A program made the position numbers and the translations under genes. Below, in pieces: positions 62,389-64,000 of a stretch of DNA of 64,000 bases. Numbering within the stretch: the stretch's first letter is position 1; every line of letters begins with the position of its first letter. Under the pieces are notes generated by a model. It searched no databases, was not told where the DNA came from, and saw only the letters and a list, made by a program, of their open reading frames with translations. This stretch comes from Salvia splendens (taxonomy: Eukaryota; Streptophyta; Magnoliopsida; Lamiales; Lamiaceae). The DNA is taken from positions 5,250,257 to 5,314,256 of the forward strand of contig NC_056040.1 of the NCBI RefSeq assembly GCF_004379255.2, read 5' to 3'.

Positions 62389-62589
62389 CGTCTCCTTCAT
62401 CAAGGCCACACTTATCTTCATCAAGATGTCAGGTTAAAATCTCCTCGTCTATGATAATTATATTATTTGATTTGTTATAAATAAGTTGAATGAGAACACG
62501 ACAGGGCGGAAGAAGAATTCGAGAATGGACACGCGAGCATTCTGTCTCATAAAAATAGAGAATTTGGGAACGACATATGTTTTAATATC

Positions 62590-63225
62590 AAATTGGTAAA
62601 ATATGAGAGGGGGCATAACAAAAATGTGGAGTACTGATACGAGTGCCACCCACGACAGCGACATCAATCCATCCGACGTAGAGGAACCGGCGACTGACTC
62701 TGAAACAATCCCTCCGCAACGACAGAAGGGAAAGGTAGCAACGACTCCAAGAACGTTGAGGCCGAGGGATCGAATCAAGCCACCGCAGAGGTTCGTGAAG
62801 TAAGCCGCTGAGCAGCGACGAGTAGTTGGTCATTTTTTCTTATTTTACGTTTTGCTGTTTTTATTTTTGAACTATTATTATTATTTTTTATTGTAATTGA
62901 GTCGGGCAAATTATAAGCCCCGTTCGAGTTTTCTTAGTTGGTTCTTTCCCGAACGTCTAGGTTAGGTCGAACCAACCCTAGGGTTTAGTATAAATAGAGC
63001 CACAATGTCATTAATCGAATGATCTATGAAAATACAACTTTGGCTCAATTAATTGCCCAACAAGAAACCCTCCTATTTGCTGCCGACGGGACTACTTCTC
63101 GCGCCCAGCACAACATCGCCGACGTCTTCGCCGACCCATTCTTCGTGGGCGTTCGACGGCTTCGGCTACCGTTTCTTGATTGCGAGGATTTCAATCGTTA
63201 AGGCGAGATAAACCTTAACAAGGAG
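62590..63225 (+). mobile_element. LTR-retrotransposon remnant, possibly a solo LTR
   Basis: A short frame at 62603-62803 ends TLRPRDRIKPPQRF, resembling the basic linker motif of Ty1/copia polyproteins. It is followed by 'tataaatag' (62988-62996), a leader-like stretch with 'gcccaacaagaaaccctcc', and a GC-richer part up to 'aaccttaacaa' (63206-63220), which looks like an LTR U5 end. Neither the left LTR border nor a TSD could be set, so the classification is weak. Confidence 0.4.
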
Positions 63226-64000
63226 TGCCATTTTTCGACGACTCCTTTTTTTGGTTAGTTTATGTTATGATAGGAATTTGGGCATATTATATAGGTATGG
63301 TGAATAACCCCAAATTTCTGGATCAAGTTCAACTGGTCGCATTTTGATAAGGAAGATCATCTCGTAGTGGTAAATTTCTTATCAAAACAAATTACTTAGT
63401 ACTACTTTTTTTACTAGCTAGAACAAGTCTCTGATTTATGATCTAATTAGATTAAAATGTGGGTTTAACAGTCAGATCCTTGTATGCAACAATTGATCTT
63501 CTTAATGCAGTAAGTCCCATTTTCTTAAAATCTAATTTGATTTGTTCAAAATATTTTAGTTTGTCTAGTAGTATTGCCATACCCATTTGCCCGTCTTATT
63601 TATTTATCCTATCCCAACTCCCAAGAATATATTTTATACAAAAAAATAAATTTTCATTCCAGAATTTCAATTATCTCTCAGGTAATTTATCCTTTTAATT
63701 TTCAAACTAGTAGTACTAACTCTAACACAAAGAAGTTGTTTTTTTCAGGAGTTCAGACATGTGTATAATATGGAAGGAGGATATGTAGTGTGGGTTGAAA
63801 ATGGATGTGCAGTCTAGATTCAAGTACTTCACAATTTTCTTTAAGACTTAAAGTATCAATGACCAAAGCTTATCGGTTGTAAGTTGTAAGTTGTAACTAA
63901 CGATAAAGAAAAATTAGATCAGATAGCAAAATTTGGTTATAATATTCTTACAGTAATTATGAATTACAGTATATTGGAAACTGTGTTAAAAACACATTAA
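63226..64000. other. Intergenic DNA at the window end
   Basis: AT-rich with no supported gene or repeat border. Confidence 0.45.

Overview
This is plant nuclear DNA from a eudicot. The support is AT-rich intergenic DNA, GT-AG introns with phase-consistent splicing, many Stowaway-type MITEs, chromovirus and PIF/Harbinger relics, and plant-specific protein families. An asterid of the Lamiales type is my guess from the general look of the proteins and repeats; nothing here proves it. There are no CRISPR arrays, operons or bacterial features.

Six protein-coding genes are well supported. They are: a nine-exon peptidase M50B-like membrane protein (9774-12940, minus); a single-exon MAKR-like or serine-rich regulator (22120-22812, plus); a five-exon TRM/LONGIFOLIA-like protein with DUF3741 and DUF4378 (39331-42851, plus); a single-exon plant-specific protein of unknown function (43189-43821, minus); a three-exon mitochondrial NFU4/5-type Fe-S scaffold (47693-49216, minus); and a thirteen-exon AHK1-type hybrid histidine kinase (50621-55002, minus). 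A seventh, unrecognised exon chain (7095-8543, minus) and three shorter exon-like pieces are given at low confidence.

The rest is a layered transposon landscape, and many element borders can be fixed by target-site duplications (TSDs). Region 1-5249 holds the tail and 3.2-kb LTR of a Tekay/Del-type chromovirus. Two PIF/Harbinger copies of about 2 kb lie in opposite orientation 7.9 kb apart (17993-20047 and 27900-29859), each with a differently broken transposase gene. From 30.6 to 32.7 kb an old Stowaway contains a 1.2-kb fold-back MULE (9-bp TSD) and a 0.5-kb hAT element (8-bp TSD), and the MULE itself contains another Stowaway. From 34.1 to 37.5 kb lies an intronless, 5'-truncated, multiply frameshifted copy of an exportin-7 (XPO7) mRNA. 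It is flanked by identical 18-bp repeats, has an A-rich tail, and is split by a later hAT-like insertion. At 57887-58281 there is a complete 395-bp TRIM retroelement with 121-bp LTRs, a tRNA-Met primer site and a 5-bp TSD.

The genes are ordinary housekeeping or signalling loci that share no evident pathway. The TRM-like and 43-kb genes converge with 337 bp between stop codons; NFU and the histidine kinase are in tandem on the minus strand. I found no convincing new molecular system. The most distinctive items are the dated nest of insertions, the exportin-7 retrocopy, the TRIM, and the unidentified exon chain near 7-8.5 kb.
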